From contig NC_015953.1 in the NCBI RefSeq assembly GCF_000177195.2, forward strand, positions 6,882,001 to 6,946,000: 64,000 nucleotides of DNA, written 5' to 3'. The DNA comes from Streptomyces sp. SirexAA-E. Its GTDB lineage: Bacteria > Actinomycetota > Actinomycetes > Streptomycetales > Streptomycetaceae. A program made the translations under genes and the position numbers. Positions 10,077 to 18,439 of this stretch are shown piece after piece (the stretch's first letter is position 1; the number at the start of each line of letters is the position of its first letter). Under the pieces are notes generated by a model. The model searched no databases. It had not been told where the DNA came from and worked only from the letters and a program-made list of their open reading frames with translations.

Positions 10077-11525
10077 ATGACGACCCATCAGGAATATCCC
10101 GCCGTCCGCATGTACATAGCGGGTGAGTGGTGCGAGAGCGGGACCGGGCGGACCGCGCCCGTCGTGAACCCCGCCACCGAGGAGGTGATCGGCCAGGTGC
10201 CGCTCGCCACCACCGCGGACCTCGACCGTGCAGCCGAGGCGGCGGCCACGGGCTTCGCGACCTGGCGCGACACCCCGGTCGCCGAGCGCACCGCGATCCT
10301 CCACCAGGCCGCCGACCTGCTGGTCTCCCGGGCCGACGAGGTCGGCCGGACCATGACCCTGGAACAGGGCAAGCCGCTGCGCGAGGCGAGCGGCGAGGCC
10401 AGGCGCGTCGCCGGGGCGCTGCGCTGGGACGCCGACGACGCACGCCGCGCCTACGGCCGGGTGATCCCCTCCGAGCAGGGCACGCTGCTGACCGTCCGCC
10501 GCCGGCCGGTCGGCCCGGTCGCCGCCTTCACCCCGTGGAACTTCCCCGCCGGCGGGCCGATGCGCAAGATCGCCGCAGCGCTCTCGGCCGGGTGCTCCCT
10601 CGTCATCAAGGCCTCCGAGGAGACCCCCGGCACCGCCGTCGAGCTGGTCCGCTGCTTCGAGGACGCCGGAGTGCCGGCGGGAGCCCTCAACCTCGTGTTC
10701 GGAGACCCCGCCGAGGTCTCCCGCCACCTCATCGCGCACCCGGTGACCCGGCTGATCGCCTTCACCGGCTCCGTGCCCGTCGGGAGACTGCTGGCCTCAG
10801 CCGCCGGCGCCGAGATGAAGCCGTCCCTCATGGAACTGGGCGGACACGCCCCGGTGATCGTGTGCGAGGACGCCGACCCGGTGACCGCCGCCCGCCGGGC
10901 CGCCGTCGCGAAGTTCGCCAACGCCGGACAGGTCTGCACCTCGCCCAGCCGCTTCCTGGTTCACGAGAGCCTCGTCGAGGCGTTCACCGAGGAGTTCGTC
11001 CGGGCTGCCGAGGCCGTCGTCGTCGGCGACGGCCTCGACGAGGGCGTGACCATGGGCCCGCTCGCCAACGAGCGCCGACTGCGGGCCATGGAGTCGCTGG
11101 TCGCCGACGCCGTGTCCCGGGGCGCCGAGGTACTCACCGGCGGCGGACGCCTCTCCCGCCCGGGCAACTTCTTCCCGCCCACCGTCCTCACCGGCGTCCC
11201 CGGCGACGCCGCGCTGATGACCGAGGAGCCCTTCGGGCCGCTCGCTCCCGTCGTCCCCTTCACCTCCCTCGACGACGCCCTGCGCATCGCCAACGCGCTG
11301 CCCTACGGGCTCGCCGCGTACGGCTTCACCCGCTCCACCGCCACCGCCGAGCGCCTCACCCGCGAGTTCGAGGCCGGGATCCTCTCCATCAACCACTGCG
11401 GAGGGTCCGTCCACGAGGCGCCGTCCGGGGGAGTCAAGGCCAGCGGCTACGGCCGCGAAGGCGGCCCGGAGGGCCTGGACGGCTACCTGGTCACCACACG
11501 CGTCTCCCACCTGCTGACGGACTGA
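10077..11525 (+). CDS. NAD(P)-dependent aldehyde dehydrogenase
   Basis: A 482-residue class-3-like aldehyde dehydrogenase, close in pattern to succinate-semialdehyde dehydrogenases. The cofactor region includes FTPWNFPAGGPMRK and FTGSVPVGR. The general base is Glu253 in MELGGHAP and the nucleophile is Cys287 in AGQVCTSPS. It oxidises an aldehyde to a carboxylate. In ring-cleavage operons such enzymes act on muconic-type semialdehydes. The ATG at 10077 lies 36 bases after the VOC gene, and the FAH-family gene starts six bases after its stop. Its own substrate cannot be fixed. Confidence 0.9.
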   Translation: MTTHQEYPAVRMYIAGEWCESGTGRTAPVVNPATEEVIGQVPLATTADLDRAAEAAATGFATWRDTPVAERTAILHQAADLLVSRADEVGRTMTLEQGKPLREASGEARRVAGALRWDADDARRAYGRVIPSEQGTLLTVRRRPVGPVAAFTPWNFPAGGPMRKIAAALSAGCSLVIKASEETPGTAVELVRCFEDAGVPAGALNLVFGDPAEVSRHLIAHPVTRLIAFTGSVPVGRLLASAAGAEMKPSLMELGGHAPVIVCEDADPVTAARRAAVAKFANAGQVCTSPSRFLVHESLVEAFTEEFVRAAEAVVVGDGLDEGVTMGPLANERRLRAMESLVADAVSRGAEVLTGGGRLSRPGNFFPPTVLTGVPGDAALMTEEPFGPLAPVVPFTSLDDALRIANALPYGLAAYGFTRSTATAERLTREFEAGILSINHCGGSVHEAPSGGVKASGYGREGGPEGLDGYLVTTRVSHLLTD

Positions 11526-11531
11526 GCCACG

Positions 11532-12320
11532 ATGAGATACACCCGGGTCTCGATGGGCGGGCGGGGGGTGTGGGGACGCGTCGAGGACGACGCCGTCCTC
11601 CTCCTGTCCGAATCACCTCTGGAGGGCGATCCCACGGTCATCGGGACGGTCCCGCTCGAAGAGGCGCGCTGGCTGCCCCCCGTCGTGCCGCCCGTCTTCT
11701 ACGCCGTCGGCATGAACTACCCGCGCCACATCGAGCACGCCCGGCTGCTGGGCGACAGGGCGGGGGTCATGCCCGAGCGGCCGGAGCCCGGATACCGGGC
11801 CAACAGCGCGCTCACCGGTCACGGCACGGCGATCGTGAAGCCCGCCGGGGTCCAGGGCAGGTTCGAGGCCGAACCCGAGCTGGTCGCGGTCATCGGCCGG
11901 ACCCTGAGGCACGCCACGTACCAGGAGGCCCAGGACGCGGTCTTCGGCTGGACGATCGGCAACGACGTCAGCGCCCGCGCCTGGCAGCACGCGGACCGCT
12001 CGTTCTGGCGCAGCAAGAACAGCGACACCTTCAAGCCGATGGGCCCCTGGATCGAGACCGACGTCGACGCCCTCGCGCAGACCACGACGCTGCGGGTCAA
12101 CGGTGAGGTACGCGCCCTGTTCCCGACCGGCGACATGGTCTTCGACCCCTTCGACCACATCGTCGAGATCACCAGGCACATCACCCTGCACCCCGGCGAC
12201 GTGCTGTGGATGGGCGCCGAGTCCGCCACGCAGATCGACGCCGGCGACACCGTCGAGATCGAGATCAGCGGGATCGGCGTCCTGTCGAACCCCGTACGGG
12301 CGGAGAACGTCCGCCCCTGA
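11532..12320 (+). CDS. Fumarylacetoacetate hydrolase (FAH) family protein
   Basis: A 262-residue FAH-fold protein. The metal-binding Glu residues lie in the family motif EAEPELVAVIG at about residues 115-125, followed by GWTIGNDVSARAWQ. This family covers fumarylpyruvate hydrolases, 4-oxalocrotonate decarboxylases and 2-oxopent-4-enoate hydratases, all acting on ring-cleavage products. Position six bases after an aldehyde dehydrogenase and behind an extradiol-like enzyme supports that role. Near FKPMGPW the sequence fits the usual family lid and product loop. Which of the three reactions it performs is open. Confidence 0.88.
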   Translation: MRYTRVSMGGRGVWGRVEDDAVLLLSESPLEGDPTVIGTVPLEEARWLPPVVPPVFYAVGMNYPRHIEHARLLGDRAGVMPERPEPGYRANSALTGHGTAIVKPAGVQGRFEAEPELVAVIGRTLRHATYQEAQDAVFGWTIGNDVSARAWQHADRSFWRSKNSDTFKPMGPWIETDVDALAQTTTLRVNGEVRALFPTGDMVFDPFDHIVEITRHITLHPGDVLWMGAESATQIDAGDTVEIEISGIGVLSNPVRAENVRP

Positions 12321-12349
12321 GCCGTCCCCACCCCGAAAGGCAGCAAGCC

Positions 12350-12721
12350 GTGAGCAAGGAACCCCGCTACATCCACCACGTCAACTTCCCCACCACCGAC
12401 CCCGACCGGACCGCCGAGTGGTACAGCAAGGTCTTCGGGATGAAGAGGATCATGCCCAGGTCCAACACCCGGGTCGTGCTGATGACCCGCGGCAACTTCG
12501 ACCTGCACTTCACCCCGGTCGAGGAGATGGACCGGATGGCGCCCTACCACTTCGCCGTCGAGGTAGACGACTGGGACGACTTCCTGGAACACCTCACCGA
12601 CCTGGGCATCCGCCACACCCGGCCGATCGAACGCCCCGAGAACCAGTCGAAGTTCTGCTACATCCACGACCCCGACCACACCATGATCGAGCTGGTCTTC
12701 CACGGCAAGCGCCCGAACTGA
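12350..12721 (+). CDS. Small single-domain VOC (glyoxalase-fold) protein
   Basis: A 123-residue single VOC domain. Likely metal ligands are a His in IHHVNFPTT, a His in PYHFAVEV and a Glu in HTMIELVFH. Proteins of this size work as dimers and act as lyases, isomerases, epimerases or small dioxygenases. The GTG at 12350 is chosen because GAAAGG stands at 12335-12340 and the protein then begins at the first beta strand. A longer frame upstream overlaps the FAH gene and is Arg-rich. It is the fourth gene of the run that starts with the extradiol-like protein. Confidence 0.8.
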   Translation: MSKEPRYIHHVNFPTTDPDRTAEWYSKVFGMKRIMPRSNTRVVLMTRGNFDLHFTPVEEMDRMAPYHFAVEVDDWDDFLEHLTDLGIRHTRPIERPENQSKFCYIHDPDHTMIELVFHGKRPN

Positions 12722-12752
12722 GCCGTCGCGTCCGTCAAGGAGAAGAGTTCCC

Positions 12753-13544
12753 ATGCCCTACGTCGATTCCGACGGAGCCTCCCTCTACTACGAGCGCCAC
12801 GGCACCGGCCCCGCGATCGTGTTCGTGCACGGCTCCGGAGGCCACCACGCCATCTGGTGGCAGCAGGTGGCCGCGCTGCGCGACGCGTTCACCGTCGTCA
12901 CCCTCGACCTGCGCGGCTTCGGCAGGACCCGCCTGGCCGCGCCCCGTAACGAGTTCGACAGCCGAACCTTCCACACGGACGTCGTCGCCGTCCTCGACCG
13001 GGAGGATCTGACCGACGCGATGCTCGTCGGCCAGTCCATCGGCTCGATCGCCGCGCTGCGCGCAGGCCTGGAGCGCCCGGACCGCGTCGGCTCGGTCGTC
13101 CTCGGCCACTCCCTCGGAGGCATCAGCCACCCCGAGCTGAGGGAACTGGCCGCGGCCGACCGTGCCGAGGCCGTCAAGCTGCCCGTCATCGACCGGTTGC
13201 TCACCAAGGGGTTCCAGCGGGAGCGGGCCGACCTCACCTTCCTCTTCCAGCAGATGGGCACGTTCAACACCGCCACCATGCAGGATCTGCGCAACCTCGA
13301 CACCGACGGCCCCGGCCTGGACGAGATCCGGGAGTCCGGCGTCACGGTCGCCTTCCTCGCCGGCGAGAAGGACGCGGTCCTCGGCGTGAAGACCGTGACC
13401 CGCGCCCACGAGCTGGTGGCGGGGTCCCACCTGGAGATCGTCCCCGGCGCCCCGCACTCGATGTACTGGGAGGCCCCCCAGCAGTACAACGCGGCCGTCG
13501 CCCGCCTGCGCCGCACCCTCACCGCCCCGAAGGAAGCCGCATGA
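12753..13544 (+). CDS. Alpha/beta hydrolase, possible C-C bond hydrolase
   Basis: A 263-residue alpha/beta hydrolase. The oxyanion region is VHGSGGHH, the nucleophile is Ser95 in GQSIGS, the acid is Asp in LAGEKDAVL and the base is His in GAPHSMYW. In extradiol pathways this family includes the hydrolases that split meta-cleavage products. A second GxSxG, centred on Ser120 in LGHSLGG, lies 25 residues later, where the fold does not place a nucleophile. Translation is coupled to the following HbpS-like gene by an ATGA overlap. The substrate is unknown. Confidence 0.87.
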   Translation: MPYVDSDGASLYYERHGTGPAIVFVHGSGGHHAIWWQQVAALRDAFTVVTLDLRGFGRTRLAAPRNEFDSRTFHTDVVAVLDREDLTDAMLVGQSIGSIAALRAGLERPDRVGSVVLGHSLGGISHPELRELAAADRAEAVKLPVIDRLLTKGFQRERADLTFLFQQMGTFNTATMQDLRNLDTDGPGLDEIRESGVTVAFLAGEKDAVLGVKTVTRAHELVAGSHLEIVPGAPHSMYWEAPQQYNAAVARLRRTLTAPKEAA

Positions 13545-14011
13545 GCACCCTCACCCTCGCCGCCGCCGAAGAGATCGCCGACGCCGCACACCGGCACGCC
13601 CAGGAGGTCGGCAAGGCGGTGAGCGTGGCCGTCGTGGACGCGGGCGGATTCCCCGTCGCCATCCGCCGGGCCGACGGAGCACGTCCGCTCACCCCGGACA
13701 TCGCCCGGGCCAAGGCGTACACCGCGGCGATCATGCAGCGGCCCGGCGCCATGCTGAAGAAGTGGCAGGAGAGCCAGCCGGTCTTCTTCTCCCAGCTCTC
13801 CCAGCTGCCCGGCGCGGCCATGCCCATCCTCGCCACCGAGGGCAGCGTCACGATCAAGAAGGACGGCGAGGTCATCGGGGGCCTCGGTATCGCCGGAGGC
13901 ACCGCCGACGAGGACCAGCGGATCGCCGACGCCGTCCTGCGGTCCCTCGGCTACGAGATGGAGTTCGCCGCCTGGGGCGTCTCCGGCACGCCCGCAGGAA
14001 AGGAAGCCTGA
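13541..14011 (+). CDS. HbpS/GlcG family protein
   Basis: A 156-residue protein of the HbpS/GlcG (DUF336) family, recognised by VSVAVVDAGGFPVAIRRADG near the N terminus and GGLGIAGGTADEDQ near the C terminus. Streptomyces HbpS is a secreted haem-binding sensor partner, but this copy has no signal peptide and starts directly in the domain. No SenS/SenR two-component genes are nearby. Cytoplasmic members are common in catabolic operons, and their role there is poorly known. Its ATG overlaps the hydrolase stop by four bases, and the MetE-fold gene begins three bases after its own stop. Confidence 0.85.
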   Translation: MSTLTLAAAEEIADAAHRHAQEVGKAVSVAVVDAGGFPVAIRRADGARPLTPDIARAKAYTAAIMQRPGAMLKKWQESQPVFFSQLSQLPGAAMPILATEGSVTIKKDGEVIGGLGIAGGTADEDQRIADAVLRSLGYEMEFAAWGVSGTPAGKEA

Positions 14012-14014
14012 GCC

Positions 14015-15064
14015 ATGGCCGACACCTTCAACTACCGCATCGACCACCACGGCAGCCTCGTGCGGCCCGCCGCCCTGACGGCCGCCCGCGAGCGCGCCGC
14101 CCGGGACGGGGACGCCGATCCGCTGCGCGCCGCCGAACTCGCCTCGGTCAAGGAGGCCGTGGCCTTCCAGCGCAGACTGCGCTCCACGGTCGTCACCGAC
14201 GGCGACTTCCCCCGCGAGGACTTCCGCAGCGCCGTCCTCGACAACGTCTCCGGCTTCCGGCGCACCGGCCGGGAGACCGGCGGCCTGGCCGGCTGGGTGG
14301 CAGAGTCCCTGCCCAAGGCCGACGGCCCGCTGCTCGCCGACTGGGCCACGCGGCTCGGCGAACTCACACAGATCGCGCCCAAGGCGTCCCTGCCCTCGCC
14401 CGCCCACCTCGCCGCCACCTGCTTCGACCCGGCCCTGACCGGGTCCGGCGGCCCCGCCTCGGCCCGCGAGCTCGGTGAGGCCCTGGCGGAGATCGTCCGT
14501 GCGGAGATCGAGTTGCTGATCTCCCGGGGCGTGCGTCTCGTCCAGCTGAACAACCCGCTCCTGCTCGGCCACACGGCCGCCGAACCCGGTGCCGTCGGGG
14601 CCCTCACCTTCGACGACGCCCTGGCCGTCGAGGCACTGGCCCTGCCGCAATCGGAGCGCCCCGAAGGCGTCCGGATCGCCGTCTGCCCCGGCTGGGCAGC
14701 ACCCACGGAAGTGGACCGGGCCAGGGCCGAGCGGCTGTACGCGCAGATACCCGCCGACCGCTGGGTGCTCCCGTACGACCAGGGCACCGGAGCCGAACTC
14801 GACCTGCTCCGGGCGGTGCCCGAGGACCGGGACGTGTGCCTGGGCGCGGTCGACGCGACCGTGCCGGAGATCGAGGAGATCGACGCGGTCATGGTCCGCA
14901 TCGACGCCGCCGCCGAGGCCAAGGACCTGGAGGACATGGCCCTGGCCCCGTCCCGAGGGTTCGAGGACGTGGCCGGCCGGCCGCTGCTGAGCGCCGAGGA
15001 CCAGCACCGCAAGCTGATCCAGGTCGAGACGCTGGCCCGCTACTGCTGGGGGAACGAGTTCTGA
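14015..15064 (+). CDS. MetE-fold (cobalamin-independent methyltransferase-like) protein lacking most zinc ligands
   Basis: A 349-residue protein with the C-terminal barrel fold of methionine synthase II. The start of the family is clear in YRIDHHGSLVRPA, and VVTDGDF matches the conserved VVTDGE/D stretch. The zinc site of true homocysteine methyltransferases is His-x-Cys, Glu and Cys. Here the first pair reads A-V-C in RIAVCPGW, the Glu position is in VLPYDQG and the last Cys position reads Arg/Ser in LAPSRGFED, so three of four ligands appear lost. It is therefore probably not a methionine synthase. As the last gene of the ring-cleavage run, it may catalyse another C-C or C-O reaction. Confidence 0.78.
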   Translation: MADTFNYRIDHHGSLVRPAALTAARERAARDGDADPLRAAELASVKEAVAFQRRLRSTVVTDGDFPREDFRSAVLDNVSGFRRTGRETGGLAGWVAESLPKADGPLLADWATRLGELTQIAPKASLPSPAHLAATCFDPALTGSGGPASARELGEALAEIVRAEIELLISRGVRLVQLNNPLLLGHTAAEPGAVGALTFDDALAVEALALPQSERPEGVRIAVCPGWAAPTEVDRARAERLYAQIPADRWVLPYDQGTGAELDLLRAVPEDRDVCLGAVDATVPEIEEIDAVMVRIDAAAEAKDLEDMALAPSRGFEDVAGRPLLSAEDQHRKLIQVETLARYCWGNEF

Positions 15065-15123
15065 CCGGCCGAGGCCGGGGCCGGCGGGCGCCCGCGCGCC
15101 CCTCGGCCCCGGCCGCGAGCTCC

Positions 15124-15411
15124 CTACAGGACCTCGGCGAACGTGACCGTCCGCTCGGTCAGCAGCGGCCGTACCGTCCGGACGATCAGCTCGTCGAAGT
15201 AGCCGGCCGCCGCGTGCGCGTCGAAGCCGGACCGGTCCGCGTACCGCTCGTACAGGACGAAGGAGCCCGGACGGTCCACCTCCGCGTGCACCTCGTAGCC
15301 GAGGTTCCCCGGCTCGGCCCGCGTGTGCTCACGCGTCCTCAGCAGCGCGGCACGCACGGTGGCCTCGTCCTCGGGGGCGCAGCGGTAGTGGGCGATGACG
15401 GCGAATGCCAT
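15124..15411 (-). CDS. ABM-domain (antibiotic biosynthesis monooxygenase-like) small protein
   Basis: A 95-residue dimeric alpha/beta-barrel protein of the ABM/YgiN family, covering one domain from MAFAVIAHYR to the C terminus. Landmarks are EPGNLGYEVH and SFVLYERYADRSGFDAH. Relatives are cofactor-free oxygenases that turn hydroquinones or naphthols into quinones, or are of unknown function. The ATG at 15411 follows a GAGGAG-type ribosome site. A longer frame to 15501 adds a Cys/Arg-rich stretch and is unlikely. It is divergent from the second aldehyde dehydrogenase gene, and island motif copy 3 lies between them. Confidence 0.82.
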   Translation of the reverse strand: MAFAVIAHYRCAPEDEATVRAALLRTREHTRAEPGNLGYEVHAEVDRPGSFVLYERYADRSGFDAHAAAGYFDELIVRTVRPLLTERTVTFAEVL

Positions 15412-15491
15412 GCGGATGCTCTCCTCGTTCCGGTACGGCGTCGGGCGGTGCCGATTCCAGCACGGTTCGCACGCCCGGGGCCGTGCGTGGC

Positions 15492-15508
15492 GCGCAACCA
15501 ATGTCTGC
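15492..15508. promoter_or_regulatory. Island motif copy 3 (between ABM and aldehyde dehydrogenase genes)
   Basis: GCGCAACCAATGTCTGC matches the copies at 8984 and 18338 at most positions, including GCGCAAC and the final TGC. It lies between the divergent ABM gene (start 15411) and the aldehyde dehydrogenase gene (start 15605). Confidence 0.5.
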
Positions 15509-15604
15509 CGCCGCGGGCCTGGTCACGTCCCGGGACTTCCTGTGTTGTCGTGACCCCACCGTTTCATCTGTACACCGCGCAGTGGCCGCGGTCGGACGGG
15601 AGCA

Positions 15605-17062
15605 ATGATCCAGATGCGCACCATGGAAACCCTTCTCGGCGGACAGTGGGTGGCGGCCGACGCGTGGCTGACCGTCCATGACCCGTCCGACACCCGCGCC
15701 CTCGTCGTCCGGGTACCGGCGCTGGACGCCCGGGAGGTCGCCCGCGCGTACGACGAGGCCGAGAAGGGGTTCGAGGTCTGGCGGCGCACCAGCCCCTTCG
15801 AGAGGGCCCGGATCTTCCACGGGACGGCCCGGCTGCTCCGCGAGCGGGCCGCCGCCGTCGCGGCGGACGTGGTCACCGAGAACGGGAAGAACGTCGCCGA
15901 GGCGGGGGGCGAGGTCCAGAAGGCCGCCGACTTCTTCGAGTACTACGCCGGCCTGGCCCGCAGCGGTTACGGCACCCTCCTGCACGACGCCCGCCCCGAC
16001 ACCCGTACGAGCTCCGAGAGCGTGCCGGTCGGGATCGTCCTGGCCGTCACCCCGTGGAACGACCCGCTGCTGACGCCCGCCCGCAAGCTGGCGCCCGCCC
16101 TGGCCGCCGGCAACGCCGTCGTCCTCAAGCCGGCCTCCGAGACCCCGATGTCCGGGCTCCACCTGGCCCGCGCCCTGCACGACGCGGGCCTGCCCGCAGG
16201 GGTGCTCGGGGTGGTCACCGGCCGCGGCCGGGACATCTCCGGCCCGCTGCTCGACGACCCGCGCCTGGCCGCCGTCACCTTCACCGGCAGCAACTCCGTC
16301 GGCGAGGGGCTGCGCGCCGCGCTCGCCGACCGCAACGTCCGCTTCCAGGGCGAGCTCGGCGGCAAGAACGCCACCGTCGTCCTCGCCGACGCCGACCTTC
16401 CTGCCGCCGTCACCGCGCTGATGACCGCCGCGTTCGGACAGACCGGCCAGCGCTGCACCGCCACCAGCCGGGTCCTGGTCGAGCGCTCCGTGTACGAGGA
16501 CTTCACGCGTCTGCTGCTGGAGGCGGTGTCCGCACTGCGGCCGGGCCCCGGCGCCTCCGGGAAGACGGTCGTCGGCCCCCTCGTCAGCACCGGACAGCGG
16601 CGCGGGGTCCTGGCCCACATCGAGCGGGCCGTGGGGGAGGGCGCCACCGTCCTGGCGGGCGGTGACGTCCCCGTCGACGAGGAACTCGCCCACGGCTGCT
16701 ACGTCAACCCGACCGTGCTGGGGGACGTGACCCGGGAGATGGCCGTCTGGCGCGAGGAGGTCTTCGGACCGGTCCTCGTGCTGCGCCCCGTCGACGGACT
16801 CGACGAGGCCGTCGAAGAGGTCAACGACTCGGACTTCGGTCTGGCGGCCGCCCTGTTCACCCGTGACCTGCGGGCCGCCCACCGCTTCGCCCAGGAGGCG
16901 GACTGCGGCCAGATCGCGGTGAACACCACGACCTCGGGCTGGGACGTGCACCATCCCTTCGGTGGCTTCCGCGACTCCGGCTCCGCCTTCAAGGAGCAGG
17001 GCACCGAAGCCCTGCGCTTCTACACCCGGGTCAAGACCGTCGCCTTCCACTTCGGCACGTGA
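15605..17062 (+). CDS. Second NAD(P)-dependent aldehyde dehydrogenase of the island
   Basis: A 485-residue aldehyde dehydrogenase, distinct from the one at 10077. It has the cofactor segment VTPWNDPLLTPARK, the base Glu250 in QGELGGKNA and the nucleophile Cys284 in GQRCTATSR. The C-terminal HHPFGGFRDSGSAFKEQG is typical of benzaldehyde/semialdehyde-type members. Several in-frame ATGs (15605, 15614, 15623) are possible. 15605 is used because it gives the longest product, although GGGAG stands only three bases before it, so 15614 is a fair alternative. It forms a pair with the LhgO-like gene 42 bases downstream. Confidence 0.88.
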   Translation: MIQMRTMETLLGGQWVAADAWLTVHDPSDTRALVVRVPALDAREVARAYDEAEKGFEVWRRTSPFERARIFHGTARLLRERAAAVAADVVTENGKNVAEAGGEVQKAADFFEYYAGLARSGYGTLLHDARPDTRTSSESVPVGIVLAVTPWNDPLLTPARKLAPALAAGNAVVLKPASETPMSGLHLARALHDAGLPAGVLGVVTGRGRDISGPLLDDPRLAAVTFTGSNSVGEGLRAALADRNVRFQGELGGKNATVVLADADLPAAVTALMTAAFGQTGQRCTATSRVLVERSVYEDFTRLLLEAVSALRPGPGASGKTVVGPLVSTGQRRGVLAHIERAVGEGATVLAGGDVPVDEELAHGCYVNPTVLGDVTREMAVWREEVFGPVLVLRPVDGLDEAVEEVNDSDFGLAAALFTRDLRAAHRFAQEADCGQIAVNTTTSGWDVHHPFGGFRDSGSAFKEQGTEALRFYTRVKTVAFHFGT

Positions 17063-17104
17063 CGCCGGGCCGACCGACAGGAACAGCGAGAAAGGAGGAC
17101 GCCG

Positions 17105-18316
17105 ATGGCTGACGACACGATCGGCATCGTCGGCGCCGGCATCGTGGGCCTGGCCACCGGCCGGGAGATCGCGCTGCGCCGTCCGGGCACCCGGGTCGTG
17201 GTGTTCGACAAGGAACAGCAGGTCGCCGCCCACCAGACCGGACACAACTCGGGTGTGGTGCACGCCGGTATCTACTACGCGCCCGGGAGCCTCAAGGCCG
17301 ACCTGTGCGTACGGGGCGTGTCGCTGCTGCGCGCGTACTGCCGGGACCGGCAGCTGCCCTACCAGGAGATCGGCAAACTGGTCGTGGCCGTGCGCGAGGA
17401 CGAGCTGGGCCGCATGGAGAACCTCTACGAGCGGGCCAGGAACAACCACGTACCCGATCTGCGCCGGATCTCCAGGGACGAGATCAGGGAGATCGAGCCC
17501 AACGCCGGCGGCATCGCGGCCCTGCACTCGCCCCGTACCGCCATCACCGACTACCGGGCGGTCGCCCGGCGGTTCGCCGAGGACATCGCGGCACAGGGCG
17601 GCGAGGTGAAGCTCGGCTTCCCGGTGTCCTCCCTCACCGACGTGCCCGGCGGGATCGAGGTGGCCTCGGGGGAGCGGCGGGTCCGCGTCGACCGGCTCGT
17701 CCTCTGCGCGGGACTCCAGTCGGACACCGTCGCCGGTCTCGCCCGGGACCGGAAGGACCCGCGGATCGTGCCCTTCCGGGGGGAGTACATGCTCCTCAAG
17801 CCGGACCGGACCGACCTGGTCCGGGGCCTGATCTACCCCGTACCCGACCCGCGTTACCCCTTCCTCGGGGTGCACTTCACGCCCCGGGTGGACGGCTCTG
17901 TGGAAGTCGGCCCGAACGCCGTCCTGGCCCTCGCCAGAGAGGGCTACAAGCTGTCCGACGTGTCCGTGAGGGACCTCGCCCGGCTCGCGGCCTACCCCGG
18001 GGTGTGGAAGATGGCCGCCCGGCACTGGCGGACCGGCGTGAAGGAGTACCGGGGCTCCCTCTCCGTCACCGCCTTCATGCGGGCCGCGGGCGACTACGTA
18101 CCCGGCGTGGGCACCGACGACGTGGTCCGCGGCGGCGCCGGTGTGCGCGCCCAGGCGCTGGACCGCGACGGCTCGCTGGTGGACGACTTCCGCATCCACC
18201 GCGTCGGACGCGTCACCGCCGTACGCAACGCCCCCTCCCCGGCCGCCACCGCCTCCATGGCGATCGCCGAGCACATCTGCGACGCCGTCTTCGCGGGCGC
18301 CGGCGACGCTCCCTGA
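17105..18316 (+). CDS. lhgO: L-2-hydroxyglutarate oxidase-like FAD enzyme
   Basis: A 403-residue FAD-dependent oxidoreductase of the DAO family that matches LhgO/L-2-hydroxyglutarate dehydrogenases. The dinucleotide fold is IGIVGAGIVGLATG, followed by the hallmark TGHNSGVVHAGIYY at about residues 45-58. The C-terminal MRAAGDYVPGVGTDD is also family-typical. It oxidises an L-2-hydroxy acid to the 2-oxo acid. In this setting the natural substrate could be a 2-hydroxy acid from the pathway rather than 2-hydroxyglutarate itself. The ATG at 17105 follows AAAGGAGG. The next gene starts after a 123-base gap with its own motif copy. Confidence 0.88.
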   Translation: MADDTIGIVGAGIVGLATGREIALRRPGTRVVVFDKEQQVAAHQTGHNSGVVHAGIYYAPGSLKADLCVRGVSLLRAYCRDRQLPYQEIGKLVVAVREDELGRMENLYERARNNHVPDLRRISRDEIREIEPNAGGIAALHSPRTAITDYRAVARRFAEDIAAQGGEVKLGFPVSSLTDVPGGIEVASGERRVRVDRLVLCAGLQSDTVAGLARDRKDPRIVPFRGEYMLLKPDRTDLVRGLIYPVPDPRYPFLGVHFTPRVDGSVEVGPNAVLALAREGYKLSDVSVRDLARLAAYPGVWKMAARHWRTGVKEYRGSLSVTAFMRAAGDYVPGVGTDDVVRGGAGVRAQALDRDGSLVDDFRIHRVGRVTAVRNAPSPAATASMAIAEHICDAVFAGAGDAP

Positions 18317-18337
18317 TCGCGCCCCACCTGGCTGTTC

Positions 18338-18354
18338 GCGCAACAACTGCTTGC
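18338..18354. promoter_or_regulatory. Island motif copy 4 (upstream of the amidohydrolase operon)
   Basis: GCGCAACAACTGCTTGC shares GCGCAACAA and TTGC with the copy at 8984-9000. It lies 85 bases before the amidohydrolase start, in the gap after lhgO, and suggests a separate promoter for the last three genes. Confidence 0.55.
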
Positions 18355-18439
18355 ACGCCCGGCTCTGCGCGAACACCGCCTCGCGGCCCTAACGTCTGAC
18401 GCACACCACCCCCACCCCTCGAAACGAAAGAGGCTCACC

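Noticed and set aside
15329..18376. 1015-codon open frame on the minus strand opposite ALDH and LhgO genes
   Set aside because: It covers two clear genes plus a promoter region. No ribosome site or domain was seen.
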